A stretch of 8,328 bases of DNA from Verrucomicrobiales bacterium (GTDB lineage: Bacteria > Verrucomicrobiota > Verrucomicrobiia > Verrucomicrobiales > SLCJ01): positions 1 to 8,328 of the forward strand of contig SLCJ01000402.1 in the NCBI GenBank assembly GCA_007125835.1, given 5' to 3'. The translations under genes were made by a program, and so were the position numbers. Below, in pieces: positions 7,136 to 8,328 of this stretch (the first letter of the stretch is position 1; every line of letters begins with the position of its first letter). The notes below the pieces were generated by a model, which was not told the DNA's origin, ran no database searches, and worked only from the letters and a program-made list of their open reading frames with translations.

Positions 7136-7165
7136 GCAAGAATTATACAGGCAAGAATTATACAC
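7136..7165. repeat. 15-bp tandem doublet GCAAGAATTATACAG/C
   Basis: GCAAGAATTATACAG (7136-7150) is followed at once by GCAAGAATTATACAC (7151-7165), 14 of 15 identical. It starts 13 bp after the first 68-bp element. It is AT-rich against a GC-rich background. Confidence 0.75.
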
Positions 7166-7198
7166 ATACGCTTTCCTGTCGCGGTAGCGTCTTGGAGT

Positions 7199-7221
7199 GC
7201 GGTTGTCCTCAACCGCTTTTT
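7199..7221 (+). terminator. Rho-independent-type terminator
   Basis: GCGGTTG (7199-7205) pairs perfectly with CAACCGC (7210-7216) over a TCCT loop, followed directly by five T. It lies about 215 bp after the dnaE2 stop with no gene between, so it could end that transcript. The surrounding sequence seems to be repeat-derived, so the hairpin may belong to a mobile unit rather than to dnaE2. Confidence 0.5.
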
Positions 7222-7400
7222 GGGTGGTTGTGCGGAGGTGTTTGGTGGCCCATTGCTTCTCGGCATTGGTGCGCCCATTCGCAAAGCGCCAGAGGACTCT
7301 GAACTGCACGACGCTGTCGCGTGCATGGGGGTCTTGCCCGTGGTGCAGCTAAATCATGGCGGTAATGTTTTCGCCTCCTGGGGCAAATAGGGAGCCCGCC

Positions 7401-7468
7401 GCACTCCTGCGGTGGGTTGTGAATGAGATGGACAATGAGTGCGACGTTCCGGCTCTAGGAAGGAGTGA
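7401..7468. repeat. 68-bp dispersed element, copy 2
   Basis: Same orientation and length as the element at 7055-7122, 346 bp downstream. It begins GCACTCCT; the far end is AGGAGTGA, one base off the perfect inverted repeat. It lies 28 bp beyond the stop of the minus-strand PEP-CTERM relic. Confidence 0.7.
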
Positions 7469-7496
7469 GTGCGAGCGGGGGCGTGATTTCAGGCGA

Positions 7497-7592
7497 TCAA
7501 TCCCGGCGGCGGGAGGCGAGCAGGGCAAGCCCGGCCAGCGCGGCGAGGACTGTGGTCCCGGCTTCAGGTATGGGAGTGATGGAGAAATAATT
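7497..7592 (-). pseudogene. PEP-CTERM protein, C-terminal tail only (relic)
   Basis: On the minus strand the codons from about 7592 down to the TGA at 7499-7497 read a short lead ending in TPIPEAG, a ~15-residue hydrophobic stretch rich in Ala/Leu/Gly, then SRRRD and stop. This is the layout of a PEP-CTERM sorting signal (PEP motif, membrane helix, basic end), which sends exported proteins to the exosortase in exopolysaccharide-making bacteria. The frame hits a stop at 7601-7599, inside the 16-bp doublet, so the rest of the protein is gone. The motif has Ala in place of the common Pro or Gly after PE, which is within family variation. It is too short to be a working gene. Confidence 0.72.
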
Positions 7593-7624
7593 GACAACTC
7601 AAAAATGGGACAACTCAAAAATGG
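7593..7624. repeat. 16-bp perfect tandem doublet
   Basis: GACAACTCAAAAATGG occurs twice head to tail (7593-7608 and 7609-7624) with no mismatch. It sits exactly at the broken end of the PEP-CTERM relic and just before the ABC exporter relic, so it marks the junction between two decayed genes. Confidence 0.85.
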
Positions 7625-7637
7625 AAGGCAAAGAATA

Positions 7638-8214
7638 AACCTTCCGTTTGTGAATTTTCATCCCTTGGTGTGGGGAATCGTGGCTGACGGGCTGCTGGAG
7701 GGACGGATGACCTCCGGGCTTCTGGCGATGTGGCTGGCCATCATGCTGGCCACTTACATGATTGGTCTCGCGGCCGGGGCTTGGCATTCCTACCTGCTGG
7801 AGAAGACGGGCCAGGCCTTTGTGCGCAGGATCCGCTCGGACTTGTTCGCCAAGTTCGGGATGCAGTCACAGGCATACCACCGCGAGAGCAGTACGGGCGA
7901 GTTGGTCACCCGCATTACCAGCGATGTGGATGCGATGGAACAATCCGCGGGGAGAGGTTGAGTTTGATCGCGTGGAGTTTGGCTACGTGCCCGGGCAGCC
8001 TGTCCTTCGCAGTGCCTCGTTTCAGGTGGAGCCGGGGGAATTTGTTGCCATCGCCGGCAGCAGTGGATCGGGCAAGAGCACGCTTCTCAATTGGGTGCCC
8101 CGGTTTTACGACGTGACCGGCGGGGCGGTGATTGTCGATGGTTGCGACGTGCGGGACCTGCGGTTGGGTGCTCTCAGAAAACCCATCGGTTTTGTGGGCC
8201 AGGACAATTACTAA
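7638..8214 (+). pseudogene. ABC exporter (fused TMD-NBD, MsbA-like), degraded
   Basis: The remains of a half-transporter that would pump a lipid or other hydrophobic substrate across the inner membrane. Part 1 (about 7638-7946) encodes early transmembrane domain: a hydrophobic helix (LLAMWLAIMLATYMIGLAAG), then VRRIRSDLFAKFGMQS and STGELVTRITSDVDAMEQ, the standard coupling-helix region. Part 2 (about 7945-8214), in a different frame, encodes the nucleotide-binding domain: GEVEFDRVEFGY, Walker A GSSGSGKST (8056-8082) and Q-loop FVGQDN (8191-8208). Some 200 or more residues of the transmembrane domain are missing between them, and the frame shifts at the junction. The ATPase signature LSGGQ, Walker B and H-loop are lost because the gene stops at 8214, where an IS end appears to begin. 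The N-terminus and its start codon are also missing. It cannot make a working transporter. Confidence 0.85.
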
Positions 8215-8236
8215 TGAGTCCAAAATTGTAGGGACA

Positions 8237-8253
8237 TTGGCACGATATTTGCT
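8237..8253 (+). promoter_or_regulatory. Sigma-54 (-24/-12) promoter match
   Basis: TTGGCACGATATTTGCT fits the RpoN consensus YTGGCACG-N4-TTGCW at every position, with GG (8239-8240) and GC (8251-8252) separated by exactly 10 bp. The predicted start of transcription, near 8264, falls at the ATG at 8265, which would give a leaderless message. Either the promoter serves a start further right, or the match is coincidental, or the transcript is leaderless. No enhancer-binding protein gene is in the window. Confidence 0.5.
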
Positions 8254-8259
8254 TATTGG

Positions 8260-8271
8260 TTTGCATGCAAA
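8260..8271. promoter_or_regulatory. 12-bp palindrome over the transposase start codon
   Basis: TTTGCATGCAAA is a perfect palindrome; the ATG at 8265-8267 lies in its centre. It could be an operator or a chance match. It is about 8 bp downstream of the -24/-12 element. Confidence 0.4.
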
Positions 8272-8328
8272 AAGTCAGAGATACAGATTGCAGGAAATTG
8301 ACACATCGGGAGTTGACCGAGTTGCGAA
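8265..8328 (+). CDS. Probable IS630-family transposase, N-terminal 21 codons (runs off window)
   Basis: An ATG opens a frame that stays open to the right edge. It begins MQKVRDTDCRK and goes on with LTHRELTELR, similar in my memory to the N-terminal helix-turn-helix of IS630-type transposases in Verrucomicrobia. Catalytic DDE residues would be beyond the window. There is no obvious Shine-Dalgarno. The call rests on this short stretch plus the abrupt truncation of the ABC gene just upstream; another small DNA-binding protein is possible. Confidence 0.5.
   Translation, partial: MQKVRDTDCRKLTHRELTELR

Larger units (their letters stand above)
6985..7637. other. Repeat-rich gap downstream of dnaE2
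   Basis: About 650 bp without an intact gene. In order it holds a 68-bp element (7055-7122), a 15-bp tandem doublet (7136-7165), a terminator-type hairpin (7199-7221), a second 68-bp element (7401-7468), a PEP-CTERM coding relic on the minus strand (7497-7592) and a 16-bp tandem doublet (7593-7624). Plus-strand open frames at 6959-7390 and 7356-7637 only translate these repeats and show no protein family. Confidence 0.65.
8210..8328 (+). mobile_element. Probable IS630-type insertion sequence, left end (continues past window)
   Basis: The ABC relic stops right after its Q-loop at 8209-8214, where normal exporters continue (GQDNYLF...). The sequence then turns AT-rich and leads into a coding start resembling an IS630 transposase. 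IS630 elements insert at TA; TA occurs at 8209-8210 and 8212-8213, so the exact boundary is uncertain by a few bases. The matching right end lies outside the window, so the inverted repeat and TA duplication cannot be checked. Confidence 0.5.

Noticed and set aside
6959..7390. Plus-strand frame of 143 codons overlapping the end of dnaE2
   Set aside because: It translates the 68-bp element, the tandem doublet and the terminator hairpin; no family is seen.
7591..7596. TTGACA before the ABC relic as a promoter
   Set aside because: It overlaps the tandem doublet, no -10 hexamer lies at about 17 bp, and the downstream gene is a remnant.

Overview
The window looks like chromosomal DNA from a Verrucomicrobium, most likely an Opitutales/Opitutaceae relative. 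The call rests on high-GC coding regions, the C-terminus of a Cas12b effector (a family I recall from Opitutaceae), a PEP-CTERM sorting-tail relic, a near-match to the TGTTC-N4-GAACA LexA motif described for Verrucomicrobia, and several families of short dispersed hairpin repeats in the gaps. This is inference from sequence patterns; no database was searched.

Layout, left to right. (1) 3-812, plus strand: the 3' end of a type V-B CRISPR effector gene (cas12b). It enters from the left edge and carries the RuvC-III Asp motif and an intact stop. (2) 813-1504: a non-coding gap of about 690 bp with a weak terminator-like hairpin, a three-hairpin dispersed element and a short palindrome. No CRISPR array is visible in it. 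(3) 1505-2278 nagB (glucosamine-6-phosphate deaminase, of the 'GRTGH' variant) and 2285-3244, a UbiA-type membrane prenyltransferase resembling EboC. They are 6 nt apart and probably form one operon. (4) 3245-3672: a gap holding a second copy of the three-hairpin element, a GAT-rich low-complexity tract and a LexA-like box. (5) 3673-6984: a complete error-prone DNA polymerase DnaE2/ImuC with a TTG start. It stands alone, without imuA/imuB beside it in the window. (6) 6985-7637: a repeat-filled graveyard with two diverged 68-bp elements, two different short tandem doublets, a good terminator hairpin, and the last ~30 codons of a PEP-CTERM protein on the minus strand. (7) 7638-8214: an ABC exporter pseudogene. 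It lacks its start, has an internal deletion that fuses the early transmembrane domain out of frame to the nucleotide-binding domain, and is cut just after the Q-loop. (8) From about 8210 to the right edge: the left end of a probable IS630-type insertion sequence, with the first 21 codons of its transposase. It contains a textbook -24/-12 (sigma-54) promoter match and a 12-bp palindrome over the start codon.

The intact genes fall into three unrelated jobs: RNA-guided defence at the left edge, amino-sugar catabolism with a lipid-type prenyl transfer in the middle, and SOS-type mutagenic repair. The right-hand 1.3 kb is decaying DNA shaped by repeats, deletion and IS insertion.
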